Part shown: piece after piece, positions 27,876 through 36,140 of the stretch
How the letters are laid out: every line of letters begins with the position of its first letter
Position numbering within the stretch: the stretch's first letter is position 1
Assembly (NCBI GenBank): GCA_900471925.1
Contig: UCGV01000021.1
Coordinates: forward strand, 1-64,000
Direction: 5' to 3'
Length of the DNA: 64,000 nt
Source of the DNA: Hyphomicrobiales bacterium
GTDB lineage: Bacteria; Pseudomonadota; Alphaproteobacteria; Rhizobiales; Rhizobiaceae
Translations under genes and position numbers: made by a program
Notes under the pieces: model-generated
Database searches by the model: none
Told to the model about the DNA's origin: nothing
What the model saw: the letters and a program-made list of their open reading frames with translations, nothing else

Positions 27876-28694
27876 TCACGGTGGCGTGACAAAATAGGGC
27901 TTTTTCGTTGTAGACGTGCAATCGGTGTCTGTGCCGGAAATTTGTCGGACAAGAACGGGCGTCATCACTTTCGATGCAGTTTCGGGCAATGGATGGAGCC
28001 CGTCAGGTATCGCGACCGATAAGACATCGTGCCCTAACCTCTCCCAGTCCGCGCGAAAATCTACAAATTCGAAACCCCGCCTGGATGTCTCCCGCCTATG
28101 GGCCTCGATATAACTTGAGACAAATGGGCGAATTGCACCCCGTATCCCGAAAATGGGATTCATCGCCATGTCTATGATGCGTACGTTGGGGAGCGCTCCC
28201 CGTAGTCGGTCAACTATCATTCCGAAATTTTTCTGGCTTGCGGATACGGAAATCAAGCGGTCAAGCGCCGCATCATTGGCATAGATTTCGATGAGGACAA
28301 TGTCCGGGTGGAGATCGACGACTCTATCGGTTTGGTTGAGCGCCCACGTAGTGGTTTCGCCACTCTTTGCGACGCTGTCGATCGTGATCGATCGTTTGAG
28401 ACATTCTCTAAGCGCGGCCTGCAACGATGTCTGCCAACCGCCACGCGCCGTCAATGATGTTCCGAACGTGACGATCCGCAGCGGCTTTGAAACATCAGGA
28501 TGGCCAAAGGCTGACGTCCCTATAAAGTAGGACATACAAAGGGTTATGAGTGTACGCACCGCTGCACCTGGTAACTTTGACTTACCCCGGCGGACCCTTG
28601 AATCCGCTTGACTCTCAAGTTTGCTAGATCTCTCTACTCTTGAGGTCGCGGATCTACGCACTTCCAGGTTCGTGTGTGTTGGGGTTCGGAACAT
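27876..28694 (-). CDS. SGNH-like hydrolase with variant Ser block, membrane-anchored or secreted
   Basis: 272 residues if ATG 28694 is used. A charged 40-residue N-terminus precedes a hydrophobic stretch (VRTLITLCMSYFIGTSAFG), which is either a late-starting signal peptide or an anchor; a shorter start is possible. The catalytic blocks are IVTFGTSLTARGGWQ (GTS instead of GDS), EIYANDAALDRL (block III, Asn) and IPDGLHPLPETA (Asp-x-x-His). The Asp-to-Thr change after Gly in block I also occurs in some active SGNH enzymes. Only about 23% of positions appear shared with the neighbouring SGNH protein by eye. A role in EPS acyl editing is inferred from context. Confidence 0.75.
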   Translation of the reverse strand: MFRTPTHTNLEVRRSATSRVERSSKLESQADSRVRRGKSKLPGAAVRTLITLCMSYFIGTSAFGHPDVSKPLRIVTFGTSLTARGGWQTSLQAALRECLKRSITIDSVAKSGETTTWALNQTDRVVDLHPDIVLIEIYANDAALDRLISVSASQKNFGMIVDRLRGALPNVRIIDMAMNPIFGIRGAIRPFVSSYIEAHRRETSRRGFEFVDFRADWERLGHDVLSVAIPDGLHPLPETASKVMTPVLVRQISGTDTDCTSTTKKPYFVTPP

Positions 28695-28816
28695 TTGGCT
28701 ACAAGCACCGCAATACCAGCTCAAAGACTAGATTTTTCTCGCCGCCCAACCTATTGTCGCCCTTAGTAGGATCTGCGCGCGATCGACACGTACTCGCCCT
28801 CTCCTATGCTGTAAAA

Positions 28817-30124
28817 TCAATCGTCGCGAAACACGTGCTGCATTTGATCTGAAAGCGGCTTGGTCAGATAGGAAATGACGGTCCGATCTGCTCTCTTGAT
28901 GAAAACCTCAGCGGGCATGCCTGGGTAAAGCTTGATTTTCTCCAGCTTTGCTAGGTTTTGCGGATTCGGTTTTACGCGAAGCGGGTAATAACTGACCCCA
29001 GACCGTTCGTCTTTCACGATATCGGGCGCGATTGAGATGACCTCACCGCTGACATCGGGCGTGGTACGTTGATCGAAGGCGGTGAAACGCACGTCGACTG
29101 GCTGGCCGACATGGATCTGGTCGATGCTCTGGGCTGAGACCCGCGCTTCAACCATCAGATCCTCATTCTCGGGAACTACCAACATTAGTGTTTGGCCTGG
29201 GTCGATAACACCATTGATCGTGTGCACGGCCAGCTGATGGACGCGACCGCTCAACGGGGCAGTGATATCCAGACGCCGCAACTGATCAAGGGCAGTCGCT
29301 CGACGTTCTTCATTCTCCGCGATTTTCGCTTCGACGTCTGTGAGTTCCTTCGCGATGTCGGAGCGGCGATCTTCGTCTAGCTGAAGCGACTGTCGATCGA
29401 TCTCGATAATCTTTCCTTCCGCCTCCGCTTTCGCAGCAATTTCCTGGCCGTTTGTTCCCTCAAGATCAGCCTGCTGGCGTTTGAGGGCATTCACACGTTG
29501 GAGGGTGACCAGTCCCTTCTTGAACAGCTCAGCGATACTGTCCAATTCCTCTTGAATGAGTTTCAGGGATTTGGATGTGGCGTTGATCTGGATGACAAGT
29601 CCCCTGACTTGATCGCCAAGCTGGTCCTTGCGCGAAGCAAGCTGGCTTTTCATGCCGAGCAACGCCGAGCGGCGGCTGTCGAACAGTTTATGCTCGCCAT
29701 CAAGAAGGGCAGCAGCGGCAGCACTTGATGTCAAATCCTGGATGTTCTCCGTGACGTTGAAGCTGTCGTCACCAATCCGTTCCGCCATCAATCGCGCTCG
29801 CCTGGCGTAGAGCTGCGCCAGGTTGTTCGCAACGATTGATAGATTTGCCTTTGTTGCCGTCCCGTCGAGCCTGATCAGCACCTGGCCCGCATCGACGTGA
29901 TCATTTTCGGCAACGAGGAGTTCGGACACGATTCCCCCGTTCAGGTGCTGAATCTTCTTTACGTCCCCACTAACGACTACCGTACCGTCACCAATAACAG
30001 CGCTGGAGAGTTCTGTCGTAGTAGCCCAGCCACCAATACCGCAGACCAGCGTTGCCGCAAGAATAGCAACACCTGCTGTGTGCCGCCTCAAAGAACGTCT
30101 GGATTCATTTAAAGGCTTTGTCAT
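28817..30124 (-). CDS. prsE: Type I secretion membrane-fusion protein, HlyD family (PrsE-like)
   Basis: 435 residues. One N-terminal membrane segment (TAGVAILAATLVCGIGGW) is followed by the biotinyl-lipoyl half-motif KIQHLNGGIVSELLVAENDH, a long coiled-coil hairpin (about residues 100-290) and the second lipoyl half, DITAPLSGRVHQLAVHTING. It bridges the ABC exporter to a TolC-type outer-membrane channel, which is not encoded in this window. ATG 30124 is used; TTG 30133 overlapping the prsD stop is an alternative. Position next to prsD and a PlyA-like gene matches the R. leguminosarum prsDE-plyA arrangement. Confidence 0.92.
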   Translation of the reverse strand: MTKPLNESRRSLRRHTAGVAILAATLVCGIGGWATTTELSSAVIGDGTVVVSGDVKKIQHLNGGIVSELLVAENDHVDAGQVLIRLDGTATKANLSIVANNLAQLYARRARLMAERIGDDSFNVTENIQDLTSSAAAAALLDGEHKLFDSRRSALLGMKSQLASRKDQLGDQVRGLVIQINATSKSLKLIQEELDSIAELFKKGLVTLQRVNALKRQQADLEGTNGQEIAAKAEAEGKIIEIDRQSLQLDEDRRSDIAKELTDVEAKIAENEERRATALDQLRRLDITAPLSGRVHQLAVHTINGVIDPGQTLMLVVPENEDLMVEARVSAQSIDQIHVGQPVDVRFTAFDQRTTPDVSGEVISIAPDIVKDERSGVSYYPLRVKPNPQNLAKLEKIKLYPGMPAEVFIKRADRTVISYLTKPLSDQMQHVFRDD

Positions 30125-30129
30125 CCCAA

Positions 30130-31914
30130 TCAACCGTTCTGCTCGGCGACCGGCTGCGAGGCGTTGCCGTCGATCACCACCTTCAGCTGTGCAACGCGTT
30201 CAGATGTTGGTGCTCGGGCAGGCTCGGCGCGGTTCATCCGTGCAAACACTTCTTCCTTCGGGCCGAAAGCGACCATCCTGCCTTCCTGCATCATCAGGAC
30301 GAAATCGACCACCGCCAAGACGCCAGGCCGATGGGCAATGACGACAACGATGCCACCTCTGGCCCTCACACTCATGATTGCGGCGCTAAGCGCGCGTTCA
30401 CCCTCTTCATCCAGGTTCGAATTCGGTTCATCGAGCACCACGAGGAAGGGTTCCCCGTAAAGCGCCCTAGCAAGCGCGATACGTTGTCTCTGCCCGGCTG
30501 ACAGCAACACCCCACCGTCGCCGATCTCGGTCTCGTAGCCGTTCGGAAGGCGCAGGATAAGATCGTGCACGCGTGCAGCTTTGGCCGCAGAGACAATTGC
30601 TTCTGGTGAGGCGTCTTCGGAGAAACGGCAAATGTTCTGAGCAACAGTGCCCGAGAAAAGTTCGACATCCTGAGGAAGGTATCCGATGTGGCGGCCGAGC
30701 GCGTCGACATCCCATTGGTCGAGTGCCGCGCCGTCCAGCCGGACGGCACCTCTGACTGTCGGCCAGATGCCGATCATCGCACGTGCCAGCGATGACTTGC
30801 CTGAAGCACTGAAGCCAATCACACCGAGAGCACTTCCTGCCCGCAGCCCAAAACTGACGTCGAACACAACAACTTTCTGTCCGGTTGGCGGGCCGCTTGC
30901 CAGGCCCTCGACGGTAATCTGTTTGCTCGGAGCAGCCAGTGCGAGGGGTGATGACACTTCTGGAATTGTCTTCAAAAGGTTGGTCAACCTCGACCAACTC
31001 TGGCGTGCACCGATCAGACCACGCCAGTTTGCGATTACGGCTTCAACCGGAGCCATCGCGCGTGACGTAAGGATCGAAGCTGCAATGATAATCCCCGAGG
31101 TCGCTTGCCCCTCGATTACCAGGATTGCACCAGTCGCCAGCGTACCAGACTGCAATGCAATGCGGACTATTTTCGATAGGGTTGCATAACCGTTGCCGAT
31201 ATCGGAGGCGCGCCTGTTGACATCCCGGTATTCTCCGTTCCTTCGCTCCCACATCATCGAGATCGGGCCAACCATGCCCATGGCATGAATTACTTCAGAA
31301 TTTCTGATGGATGCCTGTGCGAAAGCGTTTCTAAGATTGCCTGCTTCAGATTGCCGCGTCGAAAGAACCTTGGTGCCGCGATTGGTCAGGAAGGTAAGGA
31401 ATGCCAGAACAAGCGATCCGAAAATTGCGATATAGCCGATGACAGGGTGGAACAGGAAACATATCAGGACGTAGAATGGAAGCCACGGCAGATCGAGCAT
31501 CGCCGGCGGCCCCATGCCGGAGATAAAGGTCCTGATCTGGTCATAGTCCCGCAAAGGCTGCATTCCGTCGCCACCGATCTTAACTTTGAGCGGTGCCTTG
31601 ATTAGTGCACGAAAAACCCGGCCGTTTACCGCCTCGTCCAGAGCACCCGCGACACGTACGAGCATTCGGCTTCGGAGCACCTCAAACGCTCCGTGAAATG
31701 CGTAGAGCGTGAGGACGAGTATAGCCAAGGCGATAAGCGACGGAATGCTCTTGCTCGGAATGACCCGGTCATAAACTTCCAACATGAAAAACGAACTGGT
31801 AAGATAGAGAGCATTAATAAGAGCGCTTGCGACCGCGATGAACACGAAGTCGCTCTTGCATTTCATCAGCGCTTGTAGCGGTTCGTTTTCTTTTAATGCT
31901 GTACGCTCGAACAC
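30130..31914 (-). CDS. prsD: Type I secretion ABC permease/ATPase (PrsD-like)
   Basis: 594 residues. The N-terminal ABC_membrane domain (about residues 20-290) has five to six helices, and the C-terminal ATPase has Walker A GFSASGKSS, signature LSAGQRQR, Walker B LVVLDEPNSNLD and the AHRP switch. There is no C39 peptidase domain, so this is the PrtD/PrsD class that exports proteins with C-terminal signals. GTG 31914 has AAGGG upstream; the frame is open to a TTG at 31956 without a site. Likely cargo in the window: the two PlyA-like proteins, the RTX protein and the Rap-like proteins, none of which has an N-terminal signal peptide. Confidence 0.93.
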   Translation of the reverse strand: MFERTALKENEPLQALMKCKSDFVFIAVASALINALYLTSSFFMLEVYDRVIPSKSIPSLIALAILVLTLYAFHGAFEVLRSRMLVRVAGALDEAVNGRVFRALIKAPLKVKIGGDGMQPLRDYDQIRTFISGMGPPAMLDLPWLPFYVLICFLFHPVIGYIAIFGSLVLAFLTFLTNRGTKVLSTRQSEAGNLRNAFAQASIRNSEVIHAMGMVGPISMMWERRNGEYRDVNRRASDIGNGYATLSKIVRIALQSGTLATGAILVIEGQATSGIIIAASILTSRAMAPVEAVIANWRGLIGARQSWSRLTNLLKTIPEVSSPLALAAPSKQITVEGLASGPPTGQKVVVFDVSFGLRAGSALGVIGFSASGKSSLARAMIGIWPTVRGAVRLDGAALDQWDVDALGRHIGYLPQDVELFSGTVAQNICRFSEDASPEAIVSAAKAARVHDLILRLPNGYETEIGDGGVLLSAGQRQRIALARALYGEPFLVVLDEPNSNLDEEGERALSAAIMSVRARGGIVVVIAHRPGVLAVVDFVLMMQEGRMVAFGPKEEVFARMNRAEPARAPTSERVAQLKVVIDGNASQPVAEQNG

Positions 31915-32245
31915 AAAGATACCCTTCTTAAACCGGCACAATTCAGAAAGCTGCAAATCGCGTATTCGCGGTTTGTGACCGTTAACCCTGAACCACGAAC
32001 TCCGCTGAAGCCAAAATTCCGTAAAAGAATTTAGGCGATTTTATATTTAGGCCTTGGAGATTAAGGCTAAGCTAAGCCTGAGTTAGGAAGCAAGAAAAAA
32101 CCTCGCTGCTGCCGCATAGTTTCGCCATGTGCTATTCTACAGCAACACTTTAACAACTACCCGTTTTGTGTCTACTAAATTACACGCCCCGCGACTCTGC
32201 ATTATCGACCTCGAGAAACGCTGTCAGGCGCCAAATTGCGAATAG
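31915..32245. other. Intergenic stretch between prsD and the glycanase-Rap gene
   Basis: About 330 bp, AT-rich, holding the prsDE promoter region and the 3' flank of the minus-strand glycanase gene. No clear terminator hairpin or gene was seen. Confidence 0.4.
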
Positions 32246-33859
32246 TCAGCCGAGCAGATGGGAACCGTGGAAGTCATCGACATTGATGCTGATGGAGAGT
32301 GAGTCGGTATCGATATGGGACGATCCGTCAGATATTTTGTACTGGAAAGACTCGCTTACGTGGCCGGAGAGACCATCGAGCTTCAGAGTGTCGACGGAAT
32401 AAGAAAAGGTACCGTCGACATCGATGTGAATGAGACCGTATTTTCCCATGACGGTCAGACCGTGTTTGTCGACAGCGGCGTCGGCGAAGCGTCGTAGGAA
32501 GACATTTCCGTTAGCAGAGACGTCGTTATCTAGGACGTTCCCATGATAAGCACCCTCAGTGCTGTTCGAAATCGTCAAGATGTCATGAACGGCGGTGATC
32601 TTAGCAACCGTTGTGGCAGCTGCTGAAGGCGTCGAAGCCGGCGTTTCAGTCGTTGGTGCCACAGTGCTTGTCTGCGTCTGAGCCGTGGTTTCAGAATGCT
32701 GCTCGGTGACCGGTATCACAACGGGCGGATGAGCATCGCTCGATACCGCACCGCCGCCCGGGGCGTTGTCGATCTCGGCCTGCATTTGCTCTAGTGTTCT
32801 ATTTTCGCCAACAGAAAATGTGTTCTGTGCGGCAATTGCCGCGGGCATCGTCACGGTGGGTATAGCATTATCTATGATATTGTCATGGAAGGAACCCGAG
32901 GCGTCCCTGTCCACTTTGAGAGCCGACGACGACAAATCGTCAAAGACGTTATTGTGAATGTCGATGTTCGTTCGGCTATAGTTGGGATAGCCAGCGGCAC
33001 TAATCGAAACGCCCCAGACACCATCATGGATATAGTTTCCGCTGATATCGTAGTTGGCCGCATTGCCCTGGTCGCCAAGTCCGATCCCATACGACCAGCT
33101 ATAACCACCGAAACCCGAGATATCATTGTCATGGATTACAACGTTTTTGCCTGCGTTGGCACCGATTCCAAAACCGCCGCCGACAAGCGTGTTGTCCTCT
33201 ACAGTGACGTTAACGGGTCGAACGAGCGCCACGACACCTTTTGCGCTATCTGTCTCGGTCTGCTCAAGGTGATTTCCCTTGATCAGAATGTTGCTGCTGT
33301 CATTTAACTGGATGGCATCTGCCGCGGCACCCTGACTGTTAGTCACCACATTGTTAACGATAGTAATGCCACTGACTTTCTCCATCCAGATACCATCACC
33401 GTGCACGCCGACGATATTACTGTTTTCGATGGTGATATTCTGGCTGCTCTGGAAATTAATCGAACCTGGTCCGACGAGTCCCGTATTCGAGACTTCTACG
33501 TTGCGGACGATCCAATTCGAGACATTGCCTGCATAGATCGCTGCGCCGCCGGTATCTGCGATCTTGATGTTCTCAACGATGATGTTCGAAGCTTTCGAAC
33601 CATGGATACCGTCATTGCTGCTATGAATAATCGGAGCTTCGCCTGCGCCGTAGCTTCCGATCGTGATGGGTGCGGCTGTTGTGCCAGAATACTTCAAGTC
33701 GAGCTGCTCGTTGAAGACACTGCCTGCAGCTAGGAGCACGCTATCGCCCGGTTGCAATTTGATACGTTCTACCGCTGAAAGGCTTGCAAACGCGGCACCT
33801 TCACTCGTGCCACTATTTTGGTCTGAGCCAATATTTGAGTTGACATAGTAAACGGTCAT
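32246..33859 (-). CDS. PlyA-like beta-helix glycanase fused to a C-terminal Rap (cadherin-like) domain
   Basis: 537 residues in three parts. (a) Residues 1-345 are a parallel beta-helix starting MTVYYVNSNIGSDQNSGT, with turn repeats such as QNITIENSNIVGVHGDGIWM, nearly collinear with the 5076-6518 protein. (b) Residues 350-420 are a Thr/Ala/Pro-rich linker (TTAQTQTSTVAPTTETPAS). (c) Residues 425-537 are one cadherin-like domain, with GNVLDNDVSANGNVFLRRF and SFQYKISDGSSHIDTDSL matching the repeats of the adjacent RapA-like protein. No signal peptide is present. It is the neighbour of prsDE, as PlyA is in R. leguminosarum. The fusion would tether an EPS-cleaving module to EPS through the lectin-like domain (inference). 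The ATG follows GGAGAT. Confidence 0.88.
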   Translation of the reverse strand: MTVYYVNSNIGSDQNSGTSEGAAFASLSAVERIKLQPGDSVLLAAGSVFNEQLDLKYSGTTAAPITIGSYGAGEAPIIHSSNDGIHGSKASNIIVENIKIADTGGAAIYAGNVSNWIVRNVEVSNTGLVGPGSINFQSSQNITIENSNIVGVHGDGIWMEKVSGITIVNNVVTNSQGAAADAIQLNDSSNILIKGNHLEQTETDSAKGVVALVRPVNVTVEDNTLVGGGFGIGANAGKNVVIHDNDISGFGGYSWSYGIGLGDQGNAANYDISGNYIHDGVWGVSISAAGYPNYSRTNIDIHNNVFDDLSSSALKVDRDASGSFHDNIIDNAIPTVTMPAAIAAQNTFSVGENRTLEQMQAEIDNAPGGGAVSSDAHPPVVIPVTEQHSETTAQTQTSTVAPTTETPASTPSAAATTVAKITAVHDILTISNSTEGAYHGNVLDNDVSANGNVFLRRFADAAVDKHGLTVMGKYGLIHIDVDGTFSYSVDTLKLDGLSGHVSESFQYKISDGSSHIDTDSLSISINVDDFHGSHLLG

Positions 33860-34356
33860 GTAACGATCTCCAGGTGCTGAAGATCATGTACGCCTTGTCC
33901 CCTCTCATTCGGCTAAAAAAAATGCTTAAAATGCCAGCAATCCGGCGCTTTTTGCTTACTTGTCTAGCGTTGTTGATAAATACACACAAACACAACTGAC
34001 GATTCTGCCACTTCTATTGTCATATTCTGAGGGACTCGCGAAATCACCCTCGGCTGTGGAGCGGTCACCTTGTTTACGTCCATCGCGCGATTTAAACGCC
34101 GCTTTCCATCGTGAATTGATTCCGGAAGGTTTCAATAGAACATAAATACAACCTTAAGAGACATGCTATAGTTAACATGCTAGGTGGCGCCACATTTTAT
34201 GTCTTTTACAGCCTAGGTCATACGTTCCATTTTGGAAGGACCCCAGAGATATTTACCTTATATTAATCTAGCGAGTTGACTCGATGTATTAAGGCATCTT
34301 TAATTGCCTCGCTCGTGAAGGTCATAAAATGATCCATAATAATCCAAGGAGAGCTT
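33860..34356. promoter_or_regulatory. AT-rich divergent regulatory region between glycanase-Rap and rapA-like genes
   Basis: 497 bp, clearly richer in A+T than the flanking genes. A sigma-70-type promoter for the plus-strand gene is listed separately. No open frame in it is convincing. Shared regulation of the two secreted proteins from this region is plausible. Confidence 0.5.
34276..34304 (+). promoter_or_regulatory. Predicted sigma-70 promoter of the rapA-like gene
   Basis: TTGACT at 34276-34281, a 17-bp spacer, and TTTAAT at 34299-34304, about 50 bp before the ATG at 34357, which itself follows AAGGAGAG. The -35 is a near-consensus match and the spacing is optimal; this has not been tested. 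Confidence 0.45.
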
Positions 34357-35079
34357 ATGTCTCAGTATCTTACTGCCACCGATGACACCGCTTCGTTTAA
34401 GGAAACAGATACTATTTCCGGCAATCTGCTCGGGAATGATTATGCAACCGATGGCGGTAGCGTATTCCTCCGTCAGTTCGACGGAACTAGTGTTGGCGCG
34501 AAAAAAGGCCTAAGCCAGGTCACTACGATCGAGGGTGAACACGGGACGTTCTACGTCAAGCCTGACGGCACCTACACATACGTGCTGCACGCTGACGCAA
34601 AGATCGGTTTCGTCGATGGTCAAACGTTGACTGAACATGTTTCATACAAGATTTCCGACGGCTCAGGTCATACCGACGTCGGACTCTTCACGCTCAATAT
34701 CCAGGGCGTGACCCAGATCAAGCCTGTCGCAGTGGATGACACATTCTCGTTCTCGGAAGGGACTGCGATCGGGGGCAACGTTCTCGCCAATGATATCGCG
34801 GGCGACAACGGCAAGCTATTTCTTCGCCAGTTCGACGGAAGCAGTGTCGACGGCAAAAATGGAGACAATACTGTTACCGACGTTGCTGGTCAGTACGGCA
34901 CCTTCCATGTGAAGCCCAACGGTGAATTCACCTATACTCTGAACCAGGATATCGCGGCCGGATCGACAGTCACCGAGAAGATTGAGTACTACAAGATCTC
35001 AGACGGCTCCGGCCACACTGATGTCGGCGTTGTGACGCTCAACATTACGGGTACTGATTATCACCCCGCGCTCTCTTAA
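34357..35079 (+). CDS. RapA-like secreted protein with two cadherin-like (Ra/CHDL) domains
   Basis: 240 residues, acidic, in two tandem domains of about 115 residues (1-118 and 120-233). Each has the order DDTxSFxExxxIxGNxLxND, then LFLRQFDG, an EHGTFYVKPDGTYTY-type hairpin and YKISDGSGHTDVG near the end. This is the Ra or CHDL domain of R. leguminosarum RapA proteins: calcium-binding, EPS/CPS-binding lectins secreted by PrsDE without a signal peptide. Family length matches (RapA2 is about 24 kDa). A strong AAGGAG site and its own promoter precede it, and a rho-independent terminator follows, so it is monocistronic. Paralogues: 53905-54621 and 61744-62574. Confidence 0.9.
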   Translation: MSQYLTATDDTASFKETDTISGNLLGNDYATDGGSVFLRQFDGTSVGAKKGLSQVTTIEGEHGTFYVKPDGTYTYVLHADAKIGFVDGQTLTEHVSYKISDGSGHTDVGLFTLNIQGVTQIKPVAVDDTFSFSEGTAIGGNVLANDIAGDNGKLFLRQFDGSSVDGKNGDNTVTDVAGQYGTFHVKPNGEFTYTLNQDIAAGSTVTEKIEYYKISDGSGHTDVGVVTLNITGTDYHPALS

Positions 35080-35438
35080 TAGCGCCAGCATTGAATGTTT
35101 AGAGAACCTTCGCCGCGAAAACGGCGAGGGTTTTTTTGCACTTAATACAGATTTCAATTAGTATTCGTCGGTCGCTATCCGACCTGAGAAAATCGCTTTC
35201 ACCGGGCTATTGCGGGAGAAAATGCAACCACTCCATGTCACTCGGGGTCAACTAGATCATGCTTGGGTGCTGATAGAAGCAGGACTGCCATCAGGCAAGC
35301 GCTGATCAAAGCACGCGATATTGTTTGGCTGTAGGATTCAAATTCCATCGGGCGCCGTGTTTAATTGCCGATCAATCAGCCACTATCAAGCGCAGACCGT
35401 TGGCTCGCGCCGTGAGCTCCAGCGACAAGCACCATTTG
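35080..35438. other. Intergenic 359 bp after the rapA-like gene
   Basis: Holds the terminator at 35107-35137; the remainder (35140-35438) shows no gene or motif. It is the 3' flank of the convergent minus-strand PssP operon. Confidence 0.4.
35107..35137 (+). terminator. Rho-independent terminator of the rapA-like gene
   Basis: Stem CCTTCGCCG / CGGCGAGGG (one G-T pair) with a 6-nt loop CGAAAA, followed by seven T residues at 35131-35137, 28 bp after the stop codon. Confidence 0.9.
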
Positions 35439-36140
35439 TCACATCGAGCAGCGCTTTGAAAACCGAGCAGTGCTAGTCGCGCCAAGCGCTTGCCAGATGT
35501 CGTCGACAAAAGGTTTTAAACGCGTGTTAACGCGGGCAAGTGCGGCATTGACGATGCATCTATCGCCGAATCTTAGAAGTGTTGTAATATCTTCCGACAA
35601 TGCCGGCGAGCCGGCTTTGAGCGTCGCCAGACCAAAGCTGTTCCAAAAATTGAACCGGGCCAGGAGACTCGACTGTTCTGCCGGCGCAAACGTTGCAGAC
35701 TGCGATATTAATCTCGCGACCTCCTCCGGCTCTTCTGCAATAACGGATTGCAGCGCTGCCATCCGCAGCCAAACGTTGCTGTTCGCAGGCATACAGCCCA
35801 TAGCGTGAAGCAAGTAGTCTCGCGTTTCCGCTGCGGACACGAGCCAGGCGTCGTAGTCCCGACTGGGGTCTTGCTGATCAAGATCGAACAAGACAAGCGT
35901 TAGTCCAGCTGCCACCACATCAGAACGACAATAACCCTCGGCTGCCAAACCGACCGCATTTTTTGCAACTGCCTCTGCCAGCGACCGCGTCACTATTTGC
36001 CCGGCTTCGATCCGCTCAGCAATTATTGATACGTCCACTGAACGTATACTGGTCCGTAACTCGACAACCGCCAATATCAGGAAGACAGTTGTCGAGAGAA
36101 TGAACGTGACTTGGATCAGTCGGCTTACAGCGGTCGTCAC
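35439..36140 (-). CDS. Unknown membrane-anchored protein coupled to the EPS co-polymerase
   Basis: 233 residues; function not recognised. One N-terminal membrane helix (VTFILSTTVFLILAVVEL, about residues 11-28) precedes a helical, probably periplasmic domain with four cysteines (GYCRSD, MGCMPAN, DRCIV, KRCSM) that could form disulfides. The start is GTG 36140, whose GTGA overlaps the TGA of the BY-kinase gene, so it is translationally coupled to PssP. It is last in the minus-strand block 42070 to 35439. A helper in chain-length control or export is inferred from coupling only. Confidence 0.75.
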   Translation of the reverse strand: MTTAVSRLIQVTFILSTTVFLILAVVELRTSIRSVDVSIIAERIEAGQIVTRSLAEAVAKNAVGLAAEGYCRSDVVAAGLTLVLFDLDQQDPSRDYDAWLVSAAETRDYLLHAMGCMPANSNVWLRMAALQSVIAEEPEEVARLISQSATFAPAEQSSLLARFNFWNSFGLATLKAGSPALSEDITTLLRFGDRCIVNAALARVNTRLKPFVDDIWQALGATSTARFSKRCSM

